Of a DNA stretch of 64,000 nucleotides, positions 10,735 to 21,899 are shown piece by piece. A program made the translations under genes and the position numbers. The notes beneath the pieces were generated by a model. It did not search any database. It had not been told where the DNA came from and was given only the letters and a program-made list of their open reading frames with translations. Every line of letters begins with the position of its first letter. Positions within the stretch are counted from its first letter, which is position 1. The stretch is from Chaetoderma sp. LZ-2023a (lineage: Eukaryota > Mollusca > Caudofoveata > Chaetodermatida > Chaetodermatidae), in the NCBI GenBank assembly GCA_034401795.1, contig CM067370.1, positions 103,358,028 through 103,422,027 of the forward strand, read 5' to 3'.

Positions 10735-11760
10735 TTTTCCTGTGTGTTGCCTTGAAAATGAGATATGAGGAATTCATCTGTGAAAGTGTTAATGGACAAA
10801 GTTTGATTGCCTTTATAGACACCAATAAGCTAATTAACTAAAAGACCAGTTCTGGCCACATGTCATCAAATACACAACCACTCACCCACCCACCCACACA
10901 CACACACCTGCCACCACTAGCGCAAATTGAAGTATTATAATACGCTAATGAGCTAAAATATAAATTCTAGGGGAGGTAACTAAGTCAGGTAAATATGGAT
11001 GGATTCTGCTGTAGCCAAACCCAATACAGTTTTTGACCCGAGGTATTAAACTAGAAAATTTGAAATGAATCAACATGGCCATTTTAGAGTTATGCTTCGA
11101 AAAACAGAGTTACGTTTTCCAGGGGAGGTAACAATATGGCAAATATGAACAGATAACGTTGTGCCACAATCCCTTGACTCACAAGCATGTCCCTCTCCGA
11201 CTTATGACATTCACAGACATCTGACAGCTGATTGGTCAGACTTGTATCATATCATTCGCTAGGATTTTGAAATCAGGTTTATCCAGATATTAGCAACAGA
11301 CAACGTAGATTAATGCATGTCTGCAAATAAATACATGAATGTACAATCCACCTTGTTAAGCATGACATGATATTAGACATTAAATATGTATTTACACTTT
11401 ACAGAGCTTTTTAAAGCGGGGTTTCAGTTATTCAATGCGAGCCATTCGACCTGATTTGTTTGGTGTGAGGATAGTCATTCGAAGCTCCCCCTTTTATCAA
11501 TTAAGAGTACTGTTACGAGTTAGATCATCATTCTGTGGTACCAGCATGCCTGTCTTGTGAAATATGCGAGCATTTTCATCCTGGCATTTAATGCATACCC
11601 TTAGAGATAATAACGTTCACAGCATGGAAGTAAAAACGAGGGCATAAGCGAACAATATAATTATCATCCCGATCACTTTATATGAACACGAAAATATCAC
11701 GTTATTATCCTGGGGGTTCTCAGCTAAACAAATACACGATAATGGCACCCAAAATGTCAG
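10735..11760. other. No gene seen; short (CCCA)/(CA) tract
   Basis: About 1 kb of spacer. It contains a CCCACCCA/CACACA tract at ~10880-10908 and two related phrases TTYYAGGGGAGGTAAC at ~10967 and 11119. No credible exon. Confidence 0.45.
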
Positions 11761-11764
11761 TCAA

Positions 11765-11950
11765 AATGAAGAAAATTAACACTTTAATGGACAAGCTGTC
11801 AAAAGCTGTCAAAAGCAGGCAGTGGTCTTGAGGAGTGAGGACTGTCAATTTACATACCAAGCCTACATTTAAAGTTTACCACTACTGATATTATAGAATT
11901 AGTCATTCCAGTGGTAAATTTTCCAAAAGGCCTGCAAAATTGACATTCAT
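11765..11950. mobile_element. P1 MITE, diverged partial copy
   Basis: Starts TTAACACTTTAATGG and retains GCAGTGGTCTTGAG plus the palindrome core GTTTACCACT..CATTCCAGTGGTAAA. The right outer arm is lost. Confidence 0.6.
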
Positions 11951-12393
11951 AAACTCTTACCACTCCAATGTCAAATATTCTCTATTTTAGTGTGTCAAAA
12001 TCAAAGAAACTGGAGTACATTTTTCAACAATTTTGGTGGGAGCTGTTGCTGTATGACAGCACCATCTCCCACTAAATTGGTTGATAAATGTACACCAGTT
12101 ATCTTTTAACCCTTTAATGGTCCGATTTGGTCAGGAAAATTTAAATATTTTCTTGATGTGTGTCCATTTCCAGGCCAAGAAAATAAATCTTTTGAAAATT
12201 TATCACTGGAATGACTGGCTCAGTCATCGAGCCAGTCATTCCAGTGGTAAATCTTCAAAAAATTTTATTTTTTAAACCTGTAAATGAACAACCCGCAAGA
12301 CCATAGCAGAGGCCGGTTTGGGCTGGTATGACCATTAAAGGGTTAATTTAATTTGCAATTTTAAAGCTTTGACACCAGAGTGGAAAGAGTTAA
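11950..12393. mobile_element. P3 MITE interrupted by a P1 MITE
   Basis: The outer parts match the P3 elements at 17881 and 21218: CTCTTACCACTCCAATGTCAA at the left, TTGACACCAGAGTGGAAAGAG at the right. The core palindrome is TTTTTCAACAATTTTGGTGG / CCACTAAATTGGTTGATAAA around GACAGCACC. A complete P1 element (12110-12342) splits it at the base of the right arm. Confidence 0.78.
12110..12342. mobile_element. P1 MITE with clean TTAA duplication, nested in P3
   Basis: Starts CCCTTTAATGG and ends CCATTAAAGGG. It is flanked by TTAA at 12106-12109 and 12343-12346. The uninterrupted P3 copies read atctttcaatttaatt or atcttttattttaattt at this point, so a single TTAA existed before insertion. The palindrome core is TGACTGGCTCAGTCATCGAG with its inverse. 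This nested pair fixes the ends and target site of the P1 family. Confidence 0.85.
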
Positions 12394-12593
12394 GGACAAA
12401 TTTTTAATTTCTTGACCAATCTTGACCATTAAAGGGTGAGAAAAATGACAGTTCTGAAAATCCAAGTGATCTTACTTTAGAACCCACCTGATACATAAAT
12501 GAAGAGTACCAGTAGATTTGATGCCATCAGCTAGATAGCTAAAACTTGCTTCAATCAAATTGATAGCAAGATATTCAGAAGATTTTGATCCAT

Positions 12594-12748
12594 TAACACT
12601 TTAACACTCAGACCGGCCAAAGACGACTTCTGCAGTGGTCCGGGAAAGTGTCCATATGCAGACCAAGAGGTTATTTTTGAAAATTTACAACTGGAATGTG
12701 GTAAATTTTCGAAAATAATCTCTTGGTCTGCAAATGGATATTTTATAA
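12594..12748. mobile_element. P1 MITE, right part replaced by a microsatellite
   Basis: Keeps the outer left arm (TTAACACTTTAACACTCAGA) and both palindrome arms ending at GCAAATGGATATTTTATAAG. It then stops abruptly at the (GGGC)n tract. Confidence 0.7.
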
Positions 12749-12844
12749 GGGCGGGCGGGCGGGCGGGCGGGCGGGCGGGCGGGCGGGCGGGCGGGCGGGC
12801 GGGCGGGCGGGCGGGCGGGCGGGCGGGCGGGCGGGCGGGCGGGC
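12749..12844 (+). repeat. (GGGC)24 microsatellite, G-quadruplex-prone
   Basis: Ninety-six bases of uninterrupted GGGC directly abut the truncated P1 element. In G-run terms this could form many stacked quadruplexes on the plus strand. Perfect purity suggests a young or unstable tract. Confidence 0.97.
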
Positions 12845-14340
12845 GAGATGCGAATCACAATTATAAAACGCTCTCGATAGTTGAGAATTGGATTTTTTTC
12901 AGAAATTTGAATAAGCTGACTGCTGAGCTACCTATAGACTAAATAGTGAATAGTAACTAAAAAGAGTTTTTCTGTTTTGCCTATAATCGAGCAACAAGTT
13001 TCAACCAGAATTTTACTTGTGACTCGCAACCACTATACCTAAGTTAGTCTGTAAGATTTTTTACATTTCTGATAAAGCTGTCTAAGTCACAACTATAACT
13101 ATGCACTTGTTGTGTTAATATTTCTCAGCCTGGTGATAAACTAGATGTCCCATAAGATTTTATGGATTAATAGTAATCCAGTCTTGTGGTGATGAATGGG
13201 TTAACAAGAGCCAATTTATACAGCTGGTACTTATAGAACTATTTCTGCTCTTTAGCCATATGTGACCACCTCTTTGATATACAGTAATTTTCTAGTCTGG
13301 TGATTTTGTATAAAAGGCAGGGATGTAGATCTATAATGGGGTGGGTTGACGGTGTATGGTGGGAACGATGCGAGCACTGCCCGATAACGACCAGTATGAT
13401 TAATAATAATAAAAATAATATGTGAGTGAGCTAGATTATGATTGACAGGAGGGTCATTGTATGAGGATTAGAACTGTACAATCTGTTTCATATGACCCAG
13501 ATGTTCATAAATTATTCAGTGTTTGTGTGTAAGTGTGTGCATGCATGCCATGCAATGCGAGTGTGTGCATGCATGCGTCTGTGCATGCATACATATGCAC
13601 ACATTGCATGAGTCTGTCATTTTATTTCTAGATTAATATTGCGCTGAGTATTTATTTCACGATCTACAGCAAAATAACAATGGCTGATATCTATTGAACT
13701 GCCTGTTGCACATAATCCTGAGTCACTATGCAAGCATATATAGCAGTCACTAATCCATCCGTTTCACACACACCTCACCCACACCCAACCTCCATCTCCC
13801 ATTTTCATATTCATTATAATAGATTTTCTATTAAAATGATTGGCCTAGTTTGGGGATTAGTTCACATAAAAACATTGAGGATTTAATACATTTAATCAAT
13901 CTGGCCTCCAACTAAAACTTAAGCGTGAACCAATCGGAGTTAGGTTTCATGAATATTGTAGTACATTTATCACTGTGATGGCACAAACCTGGCAACTAAC
14001 TGCCAAAATGTCAAACACATCATTAAACGATCAGCTACATTGTAGATTATTTTGGGGGGAAATGGATAAAAATAGAATACATTCACAGACAATAAATATA
14101 TCCTTCTGACTGATTGACATGTTTCAGGAAATTTTCAGAATGCACTGCTTACAGCTCATCGGGCTGCTATAATAAAAATAGTTTTAGCGACACAATTCTG
14201 ACATCTAATTATATTTAAGCATAGATCATTTTCTATGTATTATATGTATTATGACATTTTCTTTCTGCATCAGTATTTGCACTTGTATCCTTGTATCCTC
14301 ACTGAATGTGACATATATACACTGCTCCACGTACATTTCT
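12845..14340. other. No gene assigned; GT/GCATGC simple tract
   Basis: Spacer with a GTGTGTGCATGCATGC-like tract at ~13520-13600. TATAAAAGGC at ~13309 is followed by a short CpG-bearing stretch (13345-13400) open on both strands, but no splice or start context makes a convincing gene. Confidence 0.4.
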
Positions 14341-14351
14341 ACTTGTTACTC

Positions 14352-14585
14352 CTTTAACACCGTAACTCTCAAATTTGTCCAAGAAAATTTTAATTTTTTC
14401 CTAGAAAATGTCCATTTTCAGACTAAGAGAAGACTATTTTTGAAAATTTACCACTGGAATGACTGGCTCGGTTATCGAGCCAGTCATTCACGTGGTGAAT
14501 TTTCAAAAATACAATTTTCTCGATCTGCAAATGGACCTTTCTGAAGACTGCTGTAGAAGCTATTTGTGGCCGGCTTGAGTGTTAA
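14352..14585. mobile_element. P1 MITE
   Basis: CTTTAACACC at the left and GAGTGTTAAAAAG at the right bound the foldback AATTTACCACTGGAATGACT / AGTCATTCACGTGGTGAATT with tip CGGTTATCGAG. The TTAA flanks are mutated. Confidence 0.75.
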
Positions 14586-14632
14586 AAAGTCTCATACCCG
14601 AAATTAAATGTTCTTAGGGGTTAAAGGAATAT

Positions 14633-14722
14633 GCTGTTGAATATTTTGAAACTAATTTGATTGTAAGCAATTGCTGCCACATGATCAGGTTCTCATCAAA
14701 TTAGTTTCAGAATATTTAGCAG
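14633..14722. repeat. P2 hairpin element
   Basis: GCTGTTGAATATTTTGAAAC pairs with GTTTCAGAATATTTAGCAGC. The inner loop is poorly conserved. Confidence 0.75.
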
Positions 14723-15290
14723 CTTCCCAGCTCCTGCATTATAGCTGCCTTGAAATTGAGACCTGATGTGTCATTCACGTATATGACGTCATAATCAATA
14801 GTCACTTGTTCGCTGACATCACAATCAAAATGACTCAGGTCTGTCACAAAAATCAGAGTCCCTGCTAAAAGAGGCCTTTAACACAAATATTTGGAAAATT
14901 CATCAATATGACCACTTATAGATGTACCAATCAGATGTCTGTATATACAAGTTCTAAAGTGCATGACAATGTTTGGTTGAAATCCTCGAATCGGTTACAG
15001 TGGACAACGCTGCACACGATCGCCATGGCATAAGCTCATTTCACATTTCAGGATAGGAAAGCTCCTATACCAGTCAGTTAAAATAATAAATAAGAAAGTC
15101 TATTTATTATAAAACACCACACTGGCTTAATTCAGCACTGAATTTTATAATCTCAATAAAGTCCTATATATAACTGCAGTTCAGTGCAACTAATGGTGAC
15201 ATAGACAATAAAAACATAATGTACATTTTATAATAAAACATTCATGCCTGGTTAAATTTCACATATCACACAATCAAGGATAAATCTGTC
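14723..15290. other. No gene seen
   Basis: AT-rich spacer. A short TGACGTCATAATCAATAGTC block at ~14784 resembles the interior of E-type MITEs and may be a remnant. Confidence 0.4.
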
Positions 15291-15296
15291 AGCTAA

Positions 15297-15500
15297 CCCC
15301 TTCAACACATTAACAGTTTAAGCATCAAGCGACTCAAACCGGCCAAAACCGGCCTCTGCAGTTGTCGTGATGAATGTCCAGTTGTGGGTCAAGGGAAACC
15401 TATTTTTGACAATTTATCACTGGAAGCAAGCCAGCCATTCCAGTGATAAATTGTCAAAAATAGGCTTCTCTACAACAGGTCACTGTCATTAAGCAGAAAT
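15297..15500. mobile_element. P1 MITE, diverged
   Basis: Contains CGACTCAAACCGGCCAAAAC (outer right arm, inverted) and the foldback TATTTTTGACAATTTATCAC / GTGATAAATTGTCAAAAATA. The palindrome tip is shortened to AAGCAAGC. Confidence 0.7.
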
Positions 15501-15571
15501 TTCCATTTCCTGTCAAATCTTGATGATTACAGTGTTAGCACATTCAGATGACTAAAATCTTTATCTAACAG

Positions 15572-15643
15572 GTATTAATTAATGATTTACCTGCAAATGT
15601 ATCGGCACCTTTTTCACCGGAGTACGATTGCTCATCATTTTGA
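15572..15643 (+). CDS. Candidate terminal coding exon (unknown gene)
   Basis: After a good acceptor context (AATCTTTATCTAACAG) only one frame is open. It encodes VLINDLPANVSAPFSPEYDC, three more residues, and TGA. The core PFSPE recurs in the candidate terminal exon at 17180 (PTPFSPES), both on the plus strand, which suggests two alternative 3' exons of one gene. An opposing reading also exists: on the minus strand ATGATGAGCAATCG runs into CAG|GTAAAT at 15593, a possible first exon. Upstream exons were not found. Treat as tentative. Confidence 0.3.
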   Translation, partial: VLINDLPANVSAPFSPEYDCSSF

Positions 15644-15649
15644 TGCCGG

Positions 15650-17170
15650 TGATTCGTCAAGATTTCTCACGAGGAAGATGACATAGAAATAAGAGAGTCT
15701 ATATTAAATATCCAAATCAACCACGATATGCTCCAAATTTCAGAAATCTTATATCAATACACCTGTCTTGTCATCCAGCAACACTAGAATGTGTGTGTTC
15801 CCCTAAATCCTAGATAAATTACTGACGCAGAACCAGCCAATGTGTAAATTATGGCCAGGCAGTCTCTTTTAAAAAACACATTGAAAAGAAAGTAGTGAGT
15901 CTTCAGCCACAGTATGAGGTACTGAGCGCAGTTAATCACAAACTGTTGCTTTAAACAGCCGTATACAAATGATCTTCCGCTAAATGCAAGGTAAATAGAC
16001 AAATGGTATGTATTTACACTCTACTTATAGTCATGACATCCGCTGTTTCAGTACTTAACGCTTGATTTAAACAGTTAAAGGCTATATAGGTTATTTAAAA
16101 TAATGTCCTGCCTATAGACTTTCAAATGACTGTCATCTTCATGCAATCCACAGTTAGATGATCGTGACCCTGTCACTAAGATTTTAAAGATAAATGACAA
16201 TTTGTTTAATTGATGTATTAACCTGCATGGTATGAATAATGTGCTATTTATCTTGAATTTAAATATGAGTTTATCAAAAGAAACAGATGGCAGATATTCA
16301 GCAGAAAAGATGTACATGTATGTTCGTAAAAACAAAATTTAAGCGCCAAAAACCTAGTGATCCACTTTGACAGACAGTTGTCAAGCTGCACTAGCTACAC
16401 TCAGTTGCAATTTACATGGATGTTTAGGACACTTTTCAAGTGGAACATTCAAAATCATGTACCATAGAGATATGAATGAACATCTGTCAAATGATTGTGA
16501 TAAAAGTAATCTATAATGGTGCTAAATTTCTCACATTGACTATAGCCTGGCTGCAGTTGTTGCAAGATACACCTTTAGTTTTGATTTGGTTACATCATCA
16601 ACTCAACAGAGCCAATTCATCCTCAGGCTTGTATATGATTAAATGAATTCATAAAACCACTGAATATTTTGAAAACAATTTGACTGAAAGTCACAGTTTT
16701 CAAAATATTCATCACATTTCATATTCCATCGCATTTCATATTTCATGCCACAAAGTTACTCAAAATTCAATCTAAAACCAATCCAAGCAGAGATAAATAT
16801 AAAATCCTTGTCGAGATATTTTTAAAAACAATTTGACTGAAAGATGCTGCTGCCTTATGTGTAGATATAAATAGCATGTAAAAGCTAAATCGACATGATT
16901 TCGGAATCCAAGAGACATGATTTTAACACAGATTTGGTGGAAATTCAAAACCCGCAAAAATATTCAATAGCACAGCTAGATCAGACATTCTATAAATACA
17001 CTTTCATGTGAAATGTCATTCGTGATATTATTGCAGCGCTCCAAATGATCCGGAATATTTCATACACAACTATAGCCACTTAGTTATAATGTAAACCATA
17101 GAATCGATACAACAACACGCTACTGTCGATTAATGATACATGATATGAATTAATCTAAGCTTTCTATTTC
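15650..17170. other. Putative intron / spacer, no exon defended
   Basis: Lies between the two candidate terminal exons. Holds one P2 hairpin (16660-16712) and a half hairpin at ~16815. The remaining frames are short and AT-driven. Confidence 0.35.
16660..16712. repeat. P2 hairpin, short-loop form
   Basis: CTGAATATTTTGAAAACAAT is followed closely by its inverse CAGTTTTCAAAATATTCAT, so the inner loop has been lost. Confidence 0.7.
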
Positions 17171-17179
17171 AACCAACAG

Positions 17180-17321
17180 GCTTACAGGGTCCGGTGACAG
17201 TGAAAATAACAAATATGTTCAAAATTTGTACCCCCCTACACCCTTCTCTCCGGAATCATACTATAAAAACACTGACACAGGCCGGAGTAGTTCACCTTCA
17301 TCCCAGACAGGTTCCCAGTAA
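17180..17321 (+). CDS. Likely last coding exon of a host gene (C-terminal tail)
   Basis: An acceptor (CTATTTCAACCAACAG) opens a frame giving LTGSGDSENNKYVQNLYPPT, then PFSPESYYKNTDTGRSSSPS and SQTGSQ before TAA at 17319. The tail is rich in Ser, Pro and Tyr and low in the Ile/Phe/Leu bias of chance frames here. It looks like a disordered, potentially phosphorylated C-terminus. Only one base of a split codon precedes it, so it needs upstream exons. A second acceptor, TTACAG at 17182-17187, would shorten it by two or three codons. I do not recognise the protein. The following ~400 bp, CA/CTG-rich and free of repeats, could be 3' UTR. Confidence 0.5.
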
Positions 17322-17880
17322 TTCTAAAACCTGCCACAGCAGACAAGAAGAAATATTTCTCCCTCAGAGCAGATGAGTGCTAGATGAGATCATTGAGAGG
17401 CAGTGAAACACTCACAGACTGGTCTGATTGGTTGTTACTGGATCATTACTTCAGCTCCACAAAAATACTATTTTACAAAATCTCATGAATTATGCCAGAT
17501 TGCTGAAGAGAAAGCACAACCCTCCCTGCTGTGTATGAGACAGACCTGTGAGCTGATCAATACTGCTAGAGTCTAATTCAATACAGGGCCCTAACCAAGC
17601 ATTATTTACTGGGACTGTTCTGAATTTCCCTGGAGATATTGTACTGACTTGCTCTGGAGCCACACCTCTGCTCATGAATATTGATGAGATGACACATTTA
17701 GTTATCTCCTGCATATTCATGTCAGAGGACAATTAGTTTCATAGATTTCAGCCACTGGGATAAATTTGTTCATAAATATTGATTTGTGTCATAATTTTGA
17801 TCTCTGGTGGCCTCAAATGAAAAAGAATTTTATCATCTATTGACTATGCATTTTGCAGATAATTTTACCAACCTTTGTGT

Positions 17881-18089
17881 TTAACCCTTACCGCTCTGAT
17901 GCCAATATGCTTTCTTTTGCTGTGCAAATAGCAGACAAACTAGTGTACATTTTACAACAATTTTGCTGGATGATGCTGCTGTCTACGCCAGCAACATCTT
18001 CCACCAAATTTGTTGAAAACTGAACACCAGTTCATCTTTCAATTTAATTAGAAAATTAAAAATGTTAACATCAGAGTGGCAAGGGTTAA
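17881..18089. mobile_element. P3 MITE, full length, TTAA-flanked
   Basis: Runs TTAACCCTTACCGCTCTGAT to ATCAGAGTGGCAAGGGTTAA. The central foldback is GTGTACATTTTACAACAATT / AATTTGTTGAAAACTGAACA around GCTGTCTACGCCAGCAAC. The CCCTT ends and TTAA flanks resemble P1. Confidence 0.8.
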
Positions 18090-18115
18090 AAAAGGACTTA
18101 TAAATAAAAGAATTT

Positions 18116-18700
18116 AACCCTTTGATGGTCAAGCCTGTCAAAACTTACCTCTGTAGTGCATGGTTATTAGGAATGTCTATTTGCAGACCACACAATGGAG
18201 GGGGTATTGCAACCACCTTCATCCATCCATCCATCTGTCTGTCTGTCCGTACATCCAGTTATTTTCTCCGAAATAGTTTGGTAGAATTCAATCAAATTTG
18301 CTATGTGAGGTATCCATATGATTGGGGACTTCAAGACGACATTTACATTAGGCTCTGCTCCCAGGGTGGGGTGGGGTCCAGGGTGGAGGTGGAGGGAGAC
18401 AGTAAAAGTTGGCAGAATTCAACCAAATTTGTTATGTTAAAGTTACTCATACGATTGCAGATTACAAGACAATGTTTACATTACGCTCCACCCCTTCCCC
18501 ACATGCCTAGGGTGGGGGAGGGATAGGGGGGGGGGGGGGAAGGGGGAGCAGAATGTCAAAGTTGGTGAAAGTTTGGGGATTTGTGATGGCGTGCCATCAA
18601 CCACGAGTTGTAGTTTTAAATTTCCCACTGAAATGACTGGCTCAATAATCGAGCAGAATCATTTCTTTGGTAAATGTTCAAAAGTAGTACCCCTTTGAAC
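18116..18700. repeat. Broken P1 MITE split by a two-unit tandem repeat
   Basis: The P1 left arm (TTAACCCTTTGATGGTCAAG to TTTGCAGACCA) ends near 18190, and the palindrome core (CCACTGAAATGACTGGCTCA) resumes at ~18625. Between them lie TCCATCCATCCATCTGTCTG, two ~170 bp units sharing AGAATTCAAYCAAATTTG, G-rich runs (18508-18548) and GCGTGCCATCAACCACGAG. Insertion into P1 is the simplest reading. Confidence 0.55.
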
Positions 18701-19260
18701 CAGGTGAGCCAATACTCTTCTAGAAATTGTGCAACTTGGGGACTAGGATGTTAGGAGAAAGAGTAATGTGTAAATGACAACAAATTCAAATAGTTACAAA
18801 TAGTATAGGTGGGATGATGGATGGGCTTGGTGACATTGGGGTTAGGTAATGGTACACAATTCCTTGAAATGTAGAATGTACAGGTAATTATGTGTGTGTG
18901 TGTGGGGGGGGGGGGGGGGTATTCTCCCAGCATTCAGGAATCCTAGATCTTTCTTACACAAATAGATAGATAAACAAAATTTGTTAGTCAGACCAGATGC
19001 TTTAATTCTCTCTCATAATTAGCTTCATTTTTAGCATACACACCCTGCCTTAACTCATTCCTATTTCCATATATACACAGCTCTTGCTCTCCTGTGAGAG
19101 AAGCAGGAGTAATTAAAGCATGTCTGCTGGAAAAATAAACACACAAAACAACTCCTCTGGTATATTATTCTTAGATGCCAACAAATGTTTTTACTATCTG
19201 CATGTTTCAGTGACATGCACAGATCTGCATGCGTGTTCAACATGTATGATGCTTTTATAT
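18700..19260. other. No gene seen; G-run
   Basis: A GT tract followed by ~16 G residues lies at 18894-18919. The reading frames here are chance or G-run artefacts. Confidence 0.45.
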
Positions 19261-19684
19261 CAGGGTTCATACAGCTGGCAGGTTTTCTTATTCAAGGACT
19301 TTTCAAGGACTTTCAAGACTAAAAAAGTTGATTTCTCAAGGGCTCAGAACCAGGATCCTGGACGAAGCGAGGATATGACACTGATGCAAAATTTTGCACA
19401 GCTTACCTTTAGAATCTTTAAATTAGTTTGAATTTTGGAACTTACCCGGTTCCAGATGGATTTTGCTAGTCAAATTGCCAATCAAATTTTCTTAAATCTT
19501 TACTTACATCAGTACGTGAATGTTTTGTAGACAGTAAAAATCACGTGGGAGGAAATGTTGATTTTCAAGGGCTTTTCAAGGCGGATGGGTGAAATTCCAG
19601 TACTTTTCAAGACAAATTTCAAATTCAAGGCTTTTCAAGGCAGATGCCAAAATTCAAGAGCTTTTCAAGTTTGTACGAACCCTG
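19261..19684. mobile_element. hAT-like non-autonomous element
   Basis: Terminal CAGGGTTCATACA pairs with TGTACGAACCCTG, and CAGGG/CCCTG is typical of hAT ends. TATAT flanks both sides; a full 8 bp duplication is not evident. The interior repeats TTCAAGGCTTTTCAAGG-like phrases five or six times. It does not encode a transposase. Confidence 0.65.
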
Positions 19685-19901
19685 TATATGTACTTGTATT
19701 CATGGTCATTGAGGATGGTGGATTTGTAAGATCACATGATGCCATAGATTATAAATAGTAATCCAAGATTGCAAACCCTAACCCTCATTACCTAGGAATT
19801 TTCCAAAATTTTTATACTTTCCAGATTCTTTTGAACCATGTTCAAAGTTGTGGAATCCTAGTTGACAGTCACACTCTGGTGTTAAAATTCTAGCTAAATA
19901 C

Positions 19902-20354
19902 ACCGTTCCCACACTGACGTCATTACGCCAGGATTCCCCTAAATCAACGCTGGCTGGTTATCCCACCAACAAACAGGTGTCATGCATTGGGTTACTATTG
20001 CACTAAAATACATCGCAAAACTGTTCTTAAACTAAAATCACGATATTATTTAAGTATACATCATTGGAAAGCGCATTCAATTGACTAAACATGAATGCAT
20101 TATTTTTTATATTTTTGTAATATTTTTACTAAGTTCTTTGCGTATACAAAATACACCATGTTACTTAGATCCTGACTTCAATAATATGATGAACTTAGTT
20201 CTTCATATAAACTGTTTGAAGTGCGTTGTATCTGATTCCAATAGTAAAGTAATGCTGTTTGCGTGTCACCTATGATGCGTGTCCCAGCCAGAAGTGGTAT
20301 GCGCAATGCATTCTGCAAAGATATTTCCCCAAAATACGCTAATGTGGGAACGGT
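19902..20354. mobile_element. F-type MITE (~450 bp)
   Basis: Starts ACCGTTCCCACACTGACGTC and ends AAATACGCTAATGTGGGAACGGT, giving ~15 bp inverted ends. The interior (AGGATTCCCCTAAATCAACG, CATTGGAAAGCGCATTCAAT) recurs at 58877-59591 inverted and at 60733-60960. Confidence 0.72.
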
Positions 20355-20582
20355 CTATTGAATCAGTAGTTTCTGAGCGAGTCAGAGATGCAGAATTTGA
20401 TCCAATATTTGATCTGTTTTCATTTTATCTAGATCACAGCCAATGTCTGGAAATCCTCTTTCGAGGTAATGTCCTTTGCTGTGTTAAAATTTGAGCTAAA
20501 TCGGATCAGCAGTTTTCTAAATCCAGCTCATGAGTCCGGGCACGCAAACACATACACAGGCAGACACTCAGACCACACTGCA

Positions 20583-20910
20583 ATGGGCCGTACCAATTTT
20601 AGCCATGCCCAGCCCATCTCTAGCTAAACTCTGCCCATGCTTTGCACATGTTGGGATTGATTTAAATACTTTTGAATCCTGAATTCCCATAATTCCAATT
20701 TCATGGTAACTTATATGACTCTAACTTGTGGAATATTTTGAAACTCATTTGACTAGGGGTTATTACTGCCTATGGTCGCAACAGCATGCAGTCAAATTAA
20801 TTTCAAAATAATCAAGAGCATGTTTATTAAATGGTAAAAACATACAATTCGTACAACAGATGGACTATTCAAGCTTCATTGATTATGACATCAATACTTG
20901 AGTGACAGAT
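20583..20910. mobile_element. E-type MITE carrying a P2 hairpin
   Basis: The outer block is TTTTAGCCATGCCCAGCCCA. The central hairpin is GTGGAATATTTTGAAACTCA / TTAATTTCAAAATAATCAAG (20730-20815). The far part TACAATTCGTACAACAGATG matches 54790 and 56010. The right terminus is decayed. Confidence 0.65.
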
Positions 20911-21107
20911 TGGATATGTCCATTACCATGCACATTGTACAAGTTATGTGGAGGAATGGGGAAAGGGGAGATAATTATCCTCATGCATCATTGAAGTGAG
21001 GCGATGGGAAATAATTATCCTTTTGCATTATTGGAATAGTAATTAATGCTTTCTTTCATTCAGAAACTCCAAATATCTCAATTTCAAACCAGCCCTATGT
21101 TTTGCTG

Positions 21108-21166
21108 CTAAATATTTTGAATGTTGAATTGAAGCTGCCTAGTCAAATTACTTTCAAAATTTATTA
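21108..21166. repeat. P2 hairpin, partial
   Basis: CTAAATATTTTGAATGTTGA pairs weakly with TACTTTCAAAATTTATTAAA. The inner arm GCCTAGTCAAATTA is preserved. Confidence 0.55.
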
Positions 21167-21217
21167 AACAGAATACTTATGATTTTGTACAGAATTTGTT
21201 GTAATTCGGTCTAAACG

Positions 21218-21426
21218 TTAACCCTTAGCACTCTGATGTCAATATTCTATATTTTACTGTGTTAGTAGCAAAGAAACCGGTGTTTATTTTTCAACAATTT
21301 TGGTTGATGATGTTGATGTCTACGACAGCACCATCTTCCACCAAACTTGTTGAAAAATAAACACCAGGTCATCTTTTATTTTAATTTAACAATTTTTAAT
21401 TTTGACATCAGAGTGGTAAGGGTTAA
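21218..21426. mobile_element. P3 MITE, full length, TTAA-flanked
   Basis: TTAACCCTTAGCACTCTGAT to ATCAGAGTGGTAAGGGTTAA. The core arms are GTGTTTATTTTTCAACAATT and ACTTGTTGAAAAATAAACAC. Best-preserved P3 in the window. Confidence 0.85.
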
Positions 21427-21802
21427 GGGGTTAATGGCTACTAGCAAATGGACAGAATCGATCTTCTTCACAAAGTGGCCATACAGAATTTTCCGTTAAT
21501 GCGACTACCATCAATAATCTATGGCATAGGTATAGGTACATAATTCGGTACTCACGGTAACCATTACTTAAACCTGTCAGATGTAAACTTGTTGCTCTGC
21601 TCGTTAATGCATGTTACACAGCTTGCAAGCAGCACTTAATGCATGTTCTCAGTAAAAAGCAGATTCTTTATCAGACATGCATGCACATACATGCACGTTG
21701 TCATTCAACATGCATTAATAATTAGATAACAATTAACCCTTTCACCACTGAAATATACGAAAAACCAGTATCTCAATTTCAAGAAACCATACAGGTTAGA
21801 TA

Positions 21803-21892
21803 GTTAATATTTTGAGTAATTTGACTGGGCGCATTTTGCTGCCTAAGACAGCAAAATGCTTCCAGTCTAATTACTTTCAAAATGTTAACATA
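21803..21892. repeat. P2 hairpin element
   Basis: The arms around GACTGGGCGCATTTTGCTGC and its partner GACAGCAAAATGCTTCCAGT form a 90 bp foldback. The outer arm reads GTTAATATTTTGAGTAATTT. Confidence 0.7.
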
Positions 21893-21899
21893 ATATTTA

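Noticed and set aside
13305..13400. TATAAAAGGC with a CpG-bearing open stretch as a promoter and first exon
   Set aside because: Both strands are open for only ~30 codons, with no donor or conserved start. Too weak to annotate.
14251..14544. Apparent protein family with the motif KIYHWNDWLGYRASHS in several frames
   Set aside because: It is the translation of the P1 palindrome (also at 12081, 31282, 54801). It appears on either strand and follows the repeat, not a gene.
18122..18526. 134-codon plus-strand frame
   Set aside because: It spans a P1 arm, a TCCATCCATC tract and tandem units, so it is a composite of repeats.
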